Position numbers and translations under genes: made by a program. Below the pieces are notes generated by a model. That model saw only the letters and a program-made list of their open reading frames with translations, was not told where the DNA came from and searched no databases. Shown here in pieces: positions 44,688-53,467 of a DNA stretch of 56,117 nt (within the stretch, counting starts at the first letter, position 1; each line of letters starts with the position of its first letter). This DNA comes from Gammaproteobacteria bacterium (GTDB taxonomy: Bacteria; Pseudomonadota; Gammaproteobacteria; Steroidobacterales; Rariloculaceae): positions 1 to 56,117 of the forward strand of contig JAJEFE010000020.1 in NCBI GenBank assembly GCA_022820625.1. The letters run 5' to 3'.

Positions 44688-45442
44688 CAGTTTGTTTCCT
44701 TGGCGTTTGAGCGGTTGGAGAACGGAGTCACGTTGGCATTGGAACGGTGGGAGCGCAGCGTTTCCCTTGCAGCCGCCCTCATCAGTGCCATGAGTTCCCG
44801 CATGGATGAGCCCGCCGAGGCTCCTTCACGCTTGGCGACTGCGGCCTTCAGATCCGCCACGACCCGCTTCAGGGCCTTCGGGTCCAGCCTGGGAGGCCCC
44901 CCCAGCACTCGCCTTGGGTCAGGGATCTGGGTGCGCAGGCCATTGATGATGAGCAACAAGACCAGATTCCCGGACGCGAGGGCGAACGCCCGGCCCAGCC
45001 GCCTGGGCACGCGTATCTGCGCAAGATCCTCGGGTTCGGCTGCGAGGATTTCATCGATCGTCGCCTCCACGCTTGCCAGCGCCGACGGGTCGCCCCGTTC
45101 CACGGCGCTTTCGGCCGCATAGCCGATGAGGAGGGTGCCGATGTCCAGAACCTGTCCCATGAGTTCGGCATCCGGAATCTCGTTCAACTCCAGCAGCGGT
45201 CCAAGCACGTCCAGCGTGCACTCCTGCACCGGGACGACGCGTGCGCCGCCCGGCTGAATGGAGGCGATACCGAGTTGCTCGAGCTTCTTGAGCGCCTCCC
45301 GAACGGTGCCGCGGCTGGTGGCGAAGCGCGCCGCCAGGTCCCGTTCCGAGGGCACGCGCTCGCCGGCGCGGTATTGGCCGCGCAGAATGTCGTCCCTCAG
45401 GGCACGAGTGATCTCATCTGCGCGGGAAAGCGTGTGCGGCAT
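44687..45442 (-). CDS. GntR-family regulator (FadR-type)
   Basis: The 251-residue product has the GntR winged helix at the N-terminus (LRDDILRGQYRAGERVPSERDLAARFATSRGTVREALKKLEQLGI). A helical FCD-like ligand domain follows, though the usual metal-binding His residues are not evident. It heads the pump operon and most likely represses it; TGGTNNNACCA sites lie directly upstream. The C-terminus ends in a short repeat (RSNANVTPFSNRSNAKETN). Confidence 0.88.
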   Translation of the reverse strand: MPHTLSRADEITRALRDDILRGQYRAGERVPSERDLAARFATSRGTVREALKKLEQLGIASIQPGGARVVPVQECTLDVLGPLLELNEIPDAELMGQVLDIGTLLIGYAAESAVERGDPSALASVEATIDEILAAEPEDLAQIRVPRRLGRAFALASGNLVLLLIINGLRTQIPDPRRVLGGPPRLDPKALKRVVADLKAAVAKREGASAGSSMRELMALMRAAARETLRSHRSNANVTPFSNRSNAKETN

Positions 45443-45445
45443 TCT

Positions 45446-45456
45446 TGGTCCTACCG
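45446..45456. promoter_or_regulatory. GntR operator site 1 (near-perfect)
   Basis: TGGTCCTACCG, one base away from the FadR-type consensus TGGTNNNACCA, lies four bases upstream of the GntR start codon, where bound protein would block translation initiation or transcription. Confidence 0.55.
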
Positions 45457-45472
45457 AGTTGATCCTACCAAA

Positions 45473-45485
45473 TTGGTTAGACCAA
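45473..45485. promoter_or_regulatory. GntR operator site 2 (perfect palindrome)
   Basis: TTGGTTAGACCAA is an exact match to TGGTNNNACCA with one further matched base on each side. It overlaps a second palindrome, ACCAAATTGGT, at 45467-45477. It is centred 37 bases upstream of the GntR start. Confidence 0.65.
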
Positions 45486-45708
45486 ACTTTACTTCAAGTC
45501 AGCGGTCTGCCGCAAGCAAAGAATTCTCAAGATCGATCGATGCGCACCGGACCGGTCATCGCCCAGGACGATGTTGCACGGCATCAGCCATGCCAGCGCG
45601 TCGCTACTATCCCTCGATTCCTGCCGGAGCCTCTGAATTCCAATTCCTGAAAGCGTTAGCAGGCGCCTGCGCGCCGGGTTACCATCGGCCTTTTGCGGGA
45701 CGGTCTCC

Positions 45709-46539
45709 ATGAACAGGATTGTTTGCATTCTACGTCGCCTGCCGGTTACCCAGTCGCTGGCGGCGTTTGCGTTGCTGATCGTTGCAACGGGCGGCGCCCA
45801 CGGCGCGAGTATCGACGCGGACCGGCCGACGGTGCTGATCACCGGTTCCAACCGGGGCATCGGGCTGGCCTTCGTTCAACACTATGTCGCCGAAGGCTGG
45901 AACGTGCTGGCGACCGCCCGAACGCCTTCGCGGGCCGATGAACTCAACGCGCTAGCCGAGGAATACGAGCACCTGCTCATCGAGCAACTCGACGTGACCG
46001 ACAATGAACGCATCGGGGAACTGGCCGCGGCCTATGCGGGCACGCCCATCGACGTGCTGATCAACAACGCGGGTATCTACGGCGGTGCGGAAGAGCAGAC
46101 CCTGGGCTCGCTGGATAGCCGGACGTTTCACGATGTCATGGCCGTAAACGTCCTCGCGCCCATGAAGATGGCGGAGGCGTTCGCGGATCAGGTGGCGGCC
46201 AGCGGGCAGAAGAAGATCGTATCGATCACCAGCGGCGCCGGGTCGGTCTCACGCGAGACCGTGTCGACGGGAGGCGCCTACTACGGCATCAGCAAGACTG
46301 CGCTGAACATGGCGATGCGCAAGGTCGGGGCTGAGCTGGCCGACCGCGGCATCGTGGTGGCACTCGTCGCGCCGGGTCCGACGGTGACCGACATGCTGGA
46401 GACCAATCGGCCTTCCCTGGTGCCTCGGGCCAACACGTCCGAAGACACCGCAGCCGGCATGGCGGCCGTGATCGAGGGACTGGACGAGAGTTATGATGGA
46501 AGGCCGCTAAGTTTCGACGGCTCGACGGTCGCCTGGTAG
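45709..46539 (+). CDS. SDR-family oxidoreductase with an N-terminal export signal
   Basis: The 276-residue product has SDR motifs in order: TGSNRGIG (45-52) for cofactor binding, NNAG (119-122), a Ser near 175 and YGISK (Tyr192, Lys196). A C-terminal APGPTVTDML follows. Ahead of these is a 30-residue hydrophobic, signal-like segment (SLAAFALLIVATGGAHGA), unusual for a cytoplasmic NAD(P) enzyme. It may be a membrane anchor, or the start could be internal; no better start codon is visible. The substrate is unknown. The spacer 45443-45708 upstream carries the GntR operators. Confidence 0.85.
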   Translation: MNRIVCILRRLPVTQSLAAFALLIVATGGAHGASIDADRPTVLITGSNRGIGLAFVQHYVAEGWNVLATARTPSRADELNALAEEYEHLLIEQLDVTDNERIGELAAAYAGTPIDVLINNAGIYGGAEEQTLGSLDSRTFHDVMAVNVLAPMKMAEAFADQVAASGQKKIVSITSGAGSVSRETVSTGGAYYGISKTALNMAMRKVGAELADRGIVVALVAPGPTVTDMLETNRPSLVPRANTSEDTAAGMAAVIEGLDESYDGRPLSFDGSTVAW

Positions 46540-46586
46540 CGGTCCCGTCAGGTATCGAAATACGGTTCGGCATTCGAGGAAACAAA

Positions 46587-47036
46587 ATGAAATACTTCAG
46601 TAGTCTCGTTATTTTCATGGCCACTCTGCTGGCTGCATCCGGTTTGCCCGCCCAGGCTCCCGTCGACGCCCAGGAACTCGCCGACCGGTGGACGGAAGCC
46701 TACAACGATCACGACGGCGACGCCCTGGCGGCGCTTTACACGGAAAGCGCCGAGCTGACTGCCCACGGCGCACCGACATTGACGGGCCGCGACGACATCC
46801 GCGCGTTCTGGGCGTCGGATTTCGGCGAAGGCAACCCGCTGACCCTGCTGAACGTGACACACACGATCGACGGCACCGACATGATGCTGGTCCACGGCGT
46901 CTACGAAGTGGTTGACAGCGATGGCGGCGACGCCCTCGGCGACGGCGGCTTCGTCCACATCTGGCGGATCGACGGCAACGGCGAGTGGCGTATCGACCGC
47001 GAGCTCTGGTTCGCCGAGGTGCTGCCGTACGAGTAA
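46587..47036 (+). CDS. Secreted NTF2-like (DUF4440/SnoaL type) protein
   Basis: The 149-residue product has a signal peptide (SSLVIFMATLLAASGLPAQA) and an NTF2-like domain: LADRWTEAYNDHDGDALAALYTESAELTAHG at the start and HIWRIDGNGEWRIDRELW at the end. Such domains act as small-molecule enzymes or binding proteins. It follows the SDR gene by 47 bases and may act with it. No catalytic residues are assigned. Confidence 0.82.
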   Translation: MKYFSSLVIFMATLLAASGLPAQAPVDAQELADRWTEAYNDHDGDALAALYTESAELTAHGAPTLTGRDDIRAFWASDFGEGNPLTLLNVTHTIDGTDMMLVHGVYEVVDSDGGDALGDGGFVHIWRIDGNGEWRIDRELWFAEVLPYE

Positions 47037-47206
47037 CTTGCGCGAGCTATTCGCGGAGTTTTGAGAAACGTACCTGTGACTGCCGTGAACCGTGGATGCG
47101 GCCGGAAATGTTCCGAATCATGGCGAAATGCCCACAAATGCAGGAATACGCCTATATCTGATTAGACTTATGATCTATTCCAGGCACAACTCAAAGAGCC
47201 TGTACC

Positions 47207-47476
47207 ATGCCCTACGGAAAATACACTCCCGAAGAAGTCGAATCGCGCGGCGAGGCAACATACGCGAGGAATATCCGGGACAAAGTGGACCCCGAGCACA
47301 GGGGAAAATTCCTGGTCATCGATATTGAAACAGGCGACTATGAAATAGACGCGGACGATTTGGCCGCAACGCAACAGTTGCTTTCCACGCACCCCAATGC
47401 CGTTATATACGGTTTGCGAATCGGGTTTCCGGCCGCCTACTTCATCGGGGCTGGCTTCACAGAGAAATCCCGATGA
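47207..47476 (+). CDS. Small conserved-type protein paired with an aspartic protease
   Basis: An 89-residue product with a charged N-terminus (YGKYTPEEVESRGEATYARNIRDKV), GKFLVIDIETGDYEIDADDLAA and a hydrophobic end (AVIYGLRIGFPAAYFIGAGF). It resembles small partner proteins I associate with clan AA protease genes, but it has no named function. Its TGA overlaps the ATG of the protease gene (ATGATG), so the two are translated together. A TATGAT at 47169 may be its -10 box. The spacer 47037-47206 is otherwise empty and less GC-rich. Confidence 0.7.
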   Translation: MPYGKYTPEEVESRGEATYARNIRDKVDPEHRGKFLVIDIETGDYEIDADDLAATQQLLSTHPNAVIYGLRIGFPAAYFIGAGFTEKSR

Positions 47477-47844
47477 TGACTGGACGGATTACGCCTGATC
47501 GGGAGGCTGTACTTGATTTGGTGGTCGTTGGCTCAGGGCGGAAACAGGCAACTTTGGAAGCAGTCATCGATACAGGCTTCAACGGGTACCTGGTTCTGTC
47601 GAGTAATTTGGCCCATCGCCTCGAATTTCAACTGGTCGGTAATCGGCGCGCCACCCTCGGCGACGGTCATTCCATCGTACTGGATGCGTATCTGGGAACA
47701 GTGATCTGGCATGGCCGGGAACGTGCAATACTTGTGTTGCAAGCAGAAGGCGGACAATTGATCGGTATGTCGTTGCTCCTTGGAAGTCGAGTGACTTTGG
47801 ATGTCACGGACGGCGGCAACGTAACGATAGACCCCCTCTTGTAA
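47473..47844 (+). CDS. Clan AA (retropepsin-like) aspartic protease
   Basis: The 123-residue product has the single-domain aspartic protease pattern: VIDTGFNGYLVLS (D33-T-G) and a late LIGMSLLLGSRVTLDV, the hydrophobic-hydrophobic-Gly segment that follows in retropepsins. Such proteins act as homodimers, each giving one Asp. The substrate is unknown. It is the second gene of an overlapping pair with the small protein upstream, an arrangement like toxin-antitoxin loci. Regulated proteolysis of a partner is possible but unproven. Confidence 0.8.
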   Translation: MMTGRITPDREAVLDLVVVGSGRKQATLEAVIDTGFNGYLVLSSNLAHRLEFQLVGNRRATLGDGHSIVLDAYLGTVIWHGRERAILVLQAEGGQLIGMSLLLGSRVTLDVTDGGNVTIDPLL

Positions 47845-47939
47845 GTCATTCCCCCTTTCGAATTTGGAGTGCCCGTTCGGTTGACCCTCTGAATCTTGAA
47901 CTGAAGGTCGCCCTCGACACGCTCGAAGCCTTCCTTGAA

Positions 47940-49214
47940 TCAGTCGAAAATCGTTCGCTCGTCCGGGCGCAGGTTGTTCTCGCCGGCCAGCTCAATGCAG
48001 CCGTAGGGCGTGAAGGACTGATCCGTCCGGGCCAACCTGATTTCGCCCTGTAACGGGGCTCGCCAGTACTTTGGGTCCAGCGCCGTGAACGACACCATCA
48101 GCCGATCCGTTAACGGATCGTGGGTGACCCGTTCCACCACCTGCAGTGCGTCGCTGTTGATGACGCCGCGGAACAATTCGAAGCTCCTGAACCCGCGGGT
48201 ATGGACGACCAGCGTGGGACCGTCCCGGTAGCCGATGGAGTGGCCCAGGACGGAGGGCTCCAGGTCGTCCGGGTGCCCGGACTGGTCCATGTGGATGGTG
48301 CGGACCATGTCCATGTAGCCGTAGACCCAGCGCAGGCGCTCGTCGCTCACGGGCACGAATTCGTTCACCAGCGCGTGGTGCTGCATGCCGTGGAGCACCG
48401 ACGCCTGGCACGTGATGTCGGGGCTGTCGAACGCCGGGTCGTAGGTGGCGGCGAAGGCCTGACCCGCCTCGGTGTAGTCCACCTGGTAGCGGGTGCCCAT
48501 GAATCGCGGCATGGGCATCTGCGCGGCGTCGGCGTTCATCTGACCGCTCATTCCCATCTCGCCGCCCATGCCAGCCATCTGACTGCCCATCCCCGTCATC
48601 TGTCCGCCCATCGGCATCATCGAGGACTGCAGTTCCGACGCGTCGACACCGGGCGGCAGGCCGTCGGGGAGCATGCCCGTGAAGGCCACCCAGTTGCCGA
48701 ACATGCCTTCGGTGGGAATCTCCACCGGTTCGCGCTCGACCGCTTCCCGGGAGGATTCCGCGATGACCCTGGATGACGCCTCTGCGGACCCGACCACGGC
48801 AGCCATGAGCGCTTCCCCGGGAACGTAGCCCGAATCGTCCGAAACCTGACCGCGGTTGCCGAAGCTGCGCCCATCCGCCAGTTCGATCTGCTCCGCGTGG
48901 CACACGTTGGCTTCGCGCCGGGCGGGATTGCCCGTGATGCGCACCGGCGTTCCGGGGGGCAGGGTTTCCCCGGTCAATCCATGGCGAACCAGGAACCGGC
49001 GTTCGAACAGCTCGCAACGCCCCTCCACAAGCTCGCCCGCATCGTTCAATTGCGAGAAATAGATGTAGGAATGGGGGTTGATGACCCTGATGTCGGTGAC
49101 CACCGCCTCGAACCGGATGTCCGTCGAGGTGTCGAAGTGGGCGTCCACGCCGTGGTGCGCGAGCGCCGTTCCAGTCGACGCAATCAGAAGCAGAAGAAAA
49201 CTCGATCGGATCAT
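47940..49214 (-). CDS. DUF6152-family secreted protein with Met-rich insert (copy 2)
   Basis: The 424-residue product has a signal peptide ending STGTALA, directly followed by HHGVDAHFD, then the DUF6152 domain (EAVVTDIRVINPHSYIYF). The second half matches copy 1: WVYGYMDMVRTIHMDQSG, HSIGYRDGPTLVVHT, and an end with a Cys (PYGCIELAG). Between the two halves is a Met/Gly/Gln stretch coded by a 21-bp repeat. The ATG at 49214 has an AGGAG ribosome binding site; the longer frame is not supported. It is divergent from the sigma factor gene, so the two may share a regulatory region. Confidence 0.8.
   Translation of the reverse strand: MIRSSFLLLLIASTGTALAHHGVDAHFDTSTDIRFEAVVTDIRVINPHSYIYFSQLNDAGELVEGRCELFERRFLVRHGLTGETLPPGTPVRITGNPARREANVCHAEQIELADGRSFGNRGQVSDDSGYVPGEALMAAVVGSAEASSRVIAESSREAVEREPVEIPTEGMFGNWVAFTGMLPDGLPPGVDASELQSSMMPMGGQMTGMGSQMAGMGGEMGMSGQMNADAAQMPMPRFMGTRYQVDYTEAGQAFAATYDPAFDSPDITCQASVLHGMQHHALVNEFVPVSDERLRWVYGYMDMVRTIHMDQSGHPDDLEPSVLGHSIGYRDGPTLVVHTRGFRSFELFRGVINSDALQVVERVTHDPLTDRLMVSFTALDPKYWRAPLQGEIRLARTDQSFTPYGCIELAGENNLRPDERTIFD
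48537..48618. repeat. 21-bp in-frame repeat (Met-rich) in the DUF6152 gene
   Basis: CATCTGN-type units start at 48537, 48555, 48576 and 48597 (spacing 18, 21, 21), coding GGQMTGM-like heptads on the minus strand. Nine of about 28 residues are Met. Confidence 0.75.
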
Positions 49215-49362
49215 ATTGGGCTCCTGTCTCAAGAATCCGGGGAGAGCAAGCAAGTATCTCACGCTCAGTCCAGCAGGACATCGACACTCCCCACTCCAGA
49301 GTGGAGCGAAGGATTCCACAATGTGCCTCGTCCAATAACATAGGGGGCGAGGCGCGCGAATC

Positions 49363-49986
49363 GTGTACGACGACCGGGAAACAGTCAGGCGTCTCCTTCG
49401 TGGAGACGAGGCAGCCTTTCGGGAGCTGTTCGACAGCTATTTCCCGAAGCTCTACCGGTACGCGCTCGCCCGCCTGGACGGTCAGCATGACGAGGCGGTG
49501 GAAATGGTGCAGGAAACCTTCTGCAAGGCGTTTGAGCGCCTGGGCTCCTTTCGTGGCGAGGGCTCGCTCTACGGCTGGATGTGCCGGATCTTGAGAAACT
49601 CGATCCTGGATCTTTACCGCCGCCGCGGGCGCGAGTTGCCGAAGGTCACGCTGCTGGAAGACCAGGGCGCCATCCGGCAGATACTCGATACCCTGGCCGC
49701 ATCCGAATTGGAGGAGCCTGAAACGATCGCCGCCCGTTCCGACGTGGTGCGGCTGATCCAGGCCACGATGGACCGGCTCCCGGGTCACTACGGCGACGTG
49801 CTGGAGTGGAAATACGTGGACGGCCTGTCCGTCAAGGCCATCGCCGAAAGGCTGGATATCGGGCCAAAGGCGGCGGAATCCTTGCTGACGCGCGCCAGGG
49901 CGGCGTTTCGCAGGGCCATGGAAGCCGTCGCGGATTCGGCGGACGTGTTGCCGTTCGCGATCCGGCGACAAGCCGGTCCGGCATAG
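49363..49986 (+). CDS. ECF-family RNA polymerase sigma factor
   Basis: The 207-residue product has sigma region 2 (LLRGDEAAFRELFDSYFPKLYRYALARL, then EMVQETFCKAFERLGSFRGEGSLYGWMCRILRNSILDLYRR) and region 4 (LPGHYGDVLEWKYVDGLSVKAIAERLDIGPKAAESLLTRARAAFR). The start is GTG at 49363. It is followed 12 bases later by a FecR-type gene and then a TonB receptor, the usual cell-surface signalling order, so it should transcribe the receptor gene when a ligand is sensed. Confidence 0.92.
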   Translation: MYDDRETVRRLLRGDEAAFRELFDSYFPKLYRYALARLDGQHDEAVEMVQETFCKAFERLGSFRGEGSLYGWMCRILRNSILDLYRRRGRELPKVTLLEDQGAIRQILDTLAASELEEPETIAARSDVVRLIQATMDRLPGHYGDVLEWKYVDGLSVKAIAERLDIGPKAAESLLTRARAAFRRAMEAVADSADVLPFAIRRQAGPA

Positions 49987-49998
49987 GGGGGTGGGACG

Positions 49999-51042
49999 AT
50001 GAACGACAATCGACAGACGACAAGCTCGCCGGACGAAATAACTGCCGCCGGCGACGAACGCGACGTTCTGGCCGAGTTGGTGCGGGCGGCCGGCCGCCGG
50101 CCCCTTCCGGCCGAGGGCGACCGCAGTCGGGTTTTTGCCGCTTCGCAGCGGGCCTGGCGGCAGGCGGTTCAGGCGCGGCGGAGGCGCCGGCGGTATTTCG
50201 CACTGGCGGCCGGCTTCGCAACCCTGGCGATCGGGGCCACTGCCGTATTGCAATGGACGCCGACGACTCCCCTGCAGGTCATCGCGTCGACCGCCGTGAT
50301 GGACGGCCAGGTGCTGGCGCTGGCGCCGGGTTCCGATGAGTGGCGGGCAACAGACGGCGCCGGCGTCGAGTGGGTAGCCGGGACCCGGCTCCGGACTTCA
50401 GCAGGCAGCCGTGTCTCGCTGGATTTTTCGTCGGGTGGGTCCCTGCGTGTGGACGAAGCCACCGAAATGACGCTGACGTCTTCCGAACGGTTGGTGCTGA
50501 TCGCCGGGACGATGTATTTCGATTCCGGGACGCCAACCGGGACGCCATCCGAGGCCGGCACGCTGGAGGTCGTCACGTCCCACGGCCTGGTCCGCAAGAC
50601 CGGCACGCAATTCGAGGTCATGTCCACCTCCGCCGCGTTGCGTGTTCGCGTACGCGAAGGCAGTGTGGAAATCGAGCGGGAACAGCAGTTGGCCGGACTG
50701 ACCGGGACAGCCGGTGAGCAACTGCGGCTCGATTCGGCCGGTGGAGTGGAGCGCAGCCCGTTTGCGCCCGATGATCCTGCATGGTCCTGGGCGATCGCTC
50801 TCGCGGATGTGCCGCCCATCGACGGCCGTCCGCTCGTGGAATTGCTGGACTGGGTCGCCCGGGAAACCCGCCACGAGCTGCGGTTCGCCGATACCGATAC
50901 GGAGAACCAGGCGGAAAACGTCATCCTGCGCGGCAGCCTGGCCAACGCAACTCCCCTGGAAGCGCTCGAGGCCGCGCTTGCGACGACGGACCTCGAACAC
51001 GTGGTTCAGGAGGATGGAGTACTATTGATCCGGTTGCGATAG
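49999..51042 (+). CDS. FecR-family anti-sigma factor with C-terminal STN-like domain
   Basis: The 347-residue product has a short cytoplasmic N-terminal part, one membrane helix (YFALAAGFATLAIGATAVL) and a FecR periplasmic domain (WVAGTRLRTSAGSRVSLDFSSGGSLRVDEATEMTL, then VVTSHGLVRKTGTQFEVMS). The C-terminal 85 residues (RPLVELLDWVARETRHELRF to HVVQEDGVLLIRLR) look like an STN domain, the same type as at the receptor's N-terminus. It would hold the sigma factor at the membrane and release it on contact with the ligand-loaded receptor. Confidence 0.9.
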   Translation: MNDNRQTTSSPDEITAAGDERDVLAELVRAAGRRPLPAEGDRSRVFAASQRAWRQAVQARRRRRRYFALAAGFATLAIGATAVLQWTPTTPLQVIASTAVMDGQVLALAPGSDEWRATDGAGVEWVAGTRLRTSAGSRVSLDFSSGGSLRVDEATEMTLTSSERLVLIAGTMYFDSGTPTGTPSEAGTLEVVTSHGLVRKTGTQFEVMSTSAALRVRVREGSVEIEREQQLAGLTGTAGEQLRLDSAGGVERSPFAPDDPAWSWAIALADVPPIDGRPLVELLDWVARETRHELRFADTDTENQAENVILRGSLANATPLEALEAALATTDLEHVVQEDGVLLIRLR

Positions 51043-51069
51043 CCGAGACACAGGTGACCTTGGGGCACC

Positions 51070-53415
51070 GTGCGAAGAACTACACGATGCGGATGGGCGG
51101 CCCTTCCGGCTCTGGCGTGCTGCATCGTACCGATGCTCACCGCACATGCGCTGGAGGACCTGGAAGGACTCCCGCTGGAGCAGGCGCTTGAAGCCCTTCA
51201 GGCGCAAGGCATCGCGCTCGTCTACAGCAGCGACCTTGTCCAGCCGTGGATGCGGGTCGCCGAATCTCCCGCTTCCCCGGATGCGTCCGAGGCCCTGATC
51301 GAAATCCTCGCCCCGTTCGGGCTCACAGCCAGGCCCGGGCCCGGCGGCAGCCTGCTCATCGTGCGAGAGGCCGCGGCGGCGGATGCCACAGCGGCGGATA
51401 AGGTTGCCGATCCGGAGACGCAACCCGGGATCGTCGCGCCACCGGTTCCGACGATCGAGGAAATCATCGTCGCTGCCAGCCGGTTCCAGCTCGCCCGGAC
51501 CGTCGGCGAGTCCGTGACCCTGCTTTCGAGCCAGGATATCGAGTACATGCCCGATCTCGGGGACGATTCGCTGCGCGCCATGGCGCGCCTGCCCGGGATC
51601 GCCTCCGACAGCGTGAGCGCCCGGACCAACGTGCGCGGCGGGGAGACCCGCGAGACCGTCGTGCGCCTCGATGGCCTGCGCCTGCACGACCCGTTTCATC
51701 TAAAGGACTTCAACAGCGTTTTCAGCGCCATCGATCCGCGGATCGTCAGTTCGATTGACATCTACACCGGGGGCTTTCCGGCAGCCATCGGCGAGAGCAT
51801 GAGCGGTGTCGTGGATGTGACCTCGATCGAACCGCCCGAGCGGCGTTACCATGAAGTGGCCTTCAGTTTCTTCAGCGCGTCCGTCCTCACCTCCGGACAC
51901 TTCGGCAGCGGCGCGGGCGATGGCGCATGGGTTGCGTCCATCCACAGGGGCAACCTGGACCTGCTCCATGAAACATCCGAGAAGCATGTGGGGCGTCCAA
52001 CTTACGAGGATATCTACGCGAAGGCTGCCTTCCCGGTGAACGACGGGCTGCGCCTGACCGCCAACCTGCTGTTCGTGCGGGACGATATCTTCGTGGCCGA
52101 GGACGACGGCGAACATCAGGGCCAGGTGCTTGGAGAGGATACCTATCTATGGTTGCGGCTCGACCACAACCCGCGGCCGAACTGGGAAGGGGCGACCATC
52201 GCGGCGCGCACCCGGCTGGTCAACGAGCGCGGTGGCCACACCCGGCTTCCCGGTATCGGTTCGGGGTGGCTGGACGACCGTCGCGATTCGGCCCTGTACA
52301 CCGTGCAGAGCGACTGGTCGGCAGCCCTCAACGAGGGCGTGCTGGTACAGTTCGGGGGGCTGTTCGGCCGTATGACGGGCCGCTACCGCTACTCCGACGA
52401 GGTGGCATTCGATGTGCTGGTCGATTTTCCCGGTGCGCCGCGGATGTTCGAACGCGCCCGCGATTTCCGGATGGACCCCGCCGGGAACCGGTCCGAACTG
52501 TACGGTAGCCTCCGGGTCCTGCCGACGGACCGGCTCGCGGTGCAGTTCGGATTGCGGTGGGACCGCCAGACGCTGAGTCCCGGGCGGGAGGGCACGCTGG
52601 CGCCGCGCCTCGGGTTGCGCTACCGGTTCGCGGAGAGGCTCCACCTGAAGGCCAGCCTGGGCCGGTTTTACCAGGCGCAGGCCATTCACGAGGTCCAGCT
52701 TCAGGACGGAGTCCAGCGGTACTTTCCGCCGCAACGCGCCGACCACGCGGTCATCGGCCTGGAGCGGGATTTCGAATCGGGTCCCAGACTGAGGCTCGAG
52801 GCCTGGTTCAAGGCGATGGCCGATTTGCGCCCCCGCTACGAAAATTTGCTGAATTCCCTGGTGCTGGTTCCGGAACTGAAGCCGGACCGGATCAGGATCG
52901 CGCCCGAGAAAGCCGAAGCCCGGGGGGTGGAACTGTTCCTCGATCACCGGCTCGGGTCCGCCACGACATGGTGGGCCGGCTACACCTGGTCGCAGGTCAT
53001 GGATCGAATCGACGGGAGAAACCAGTTCCGGTCCTGGGACCGTTCCCATGCTCTGAATGCGGGACTCAGCCGGGATACGGCCAGGTGGAACGTCGGAGTT
53101 GCAGTGACGATGCATACCGGGTGGCCCGCAACGCCCGTCGCACTCGACAGCAGCGGCTCCATCGTCGCGGTGGGCGAGCGCAACTCCGGCCGCGCCGGCA
53201 GCTACCGCGCCGTGGACCTGCGGGTTACCAGGAAATTCCAGCGGGCACGCAGTTCCGGCTCGATATTCTTCGAACTGACCAACCTGTTCGACCGCTCGAA
53301 TCCCTATTCGCAGGAATACGAACTCGCCCCGGGCGACAGCGGCGACGCGCTGCGCCTCCGGACCGTGCATACGCTGCCCAGGGTGCCTTCCCTTGGTTTC
53401 GTCTGGATGTTCTGA
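51070..53415 (+). CDS. TonB-dependent transducer receptor with N-terminal STN domain
   Basis: The 781-residue product has a signal peptide (ALPALACCIVPMLTAHA), an STN signalling domain (LEGLPLEQALEALQAQGIALVYSSDL to GGSLLIVRE) and a TonB-box-like EEIIVAAS. The plug domain has MARLPGIASDSVSARTNVRGGETRETVVRLDGLRLHDPFHL, and the barrel ends in Phe (LGFVWMF). The STN domain marks it as the sensing receptor of the adjacent sigma/FecR pair. The ligand is not evident. The GTG start at 51070 is preceded by GGGGCACC. Unlike the receptor at 22218, this one is part of a full regulatory cassette. Confidence 0.9.
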   Translation: MRRTTRCGWAALPALACCIVPMLTAHALEDLEGLPLEQALEALQAQGIALVYSSDLVQPWMRVAESPASPDASEALIEILAPFGLTARPGPGGSLLIVREAAAADATAADKVADPETQPGIVAPPVPTIEEIIVAASRFQLARTVGESVTLLSSQDIEYMPDLGDDSLRAMARLPGIASDSVSARTNVRGGETRETVVRLDGLRLHDPFHLKDFNSVFSAIDPRIVSSIDIYTGGFPAAIGESMSGVVDVTSIEPPERRYHEVAFSFFSASVLTSGHFGSGAGDGAWVASIHRGNLDLLHETSEKHVGRPTYEDIYAKAAFPVNDGLRLTANLLFVRDDIFVAEDDGEHQGQVLGEDTYLWLRLDHNPRPNWEGATIAARTRLVNERGGHTRLPGIGSGWLDDRRDSALYTVQSDWSAALNEGVLVQFGGLFGRMTGRYRYSDEVAFDVLVDFPGAPRMFERARDFRMDPAGNRSELYGSLRVLPTDRLAVQFGLRWDRQTLSPGREGTLAPRLGLRYRFAERLHLKASLGRFYQAQAIHEVQLQDGVQRYFPPQRADHAVIGLERDFESGPRLRLEAWFKAMADLRPRYENLLNSLVLVPELKPDRIRIAPEKAEARGVELFLDHRLGSATTWWAGYTWSQVMDRIDGRNQFRSWDRSHALNAGLSRDTARWNVGVAVTMHTGWPATPVALDSSGSIVAVGERNSGRAGSYRAVDLRVTRKFQRARSSGSIFFELTNLFDRSNPYSQEYELAPGDSGDALRLRTVHTLPRVPSLGFVWMF

Positions 53416-53467
53416 ACGCACCGGTTCCACCGCTGAACCCCGGGGCCGGCGCTTAGATGATGCCGGT

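Noticed and set aside
47992..50253. Minus-strand 753-codon frame
   Set aside because: It crosses the DUF6152 gene in another frame and the sigma and FecR genes; Arg/Gly/Pro-rich with no motif.
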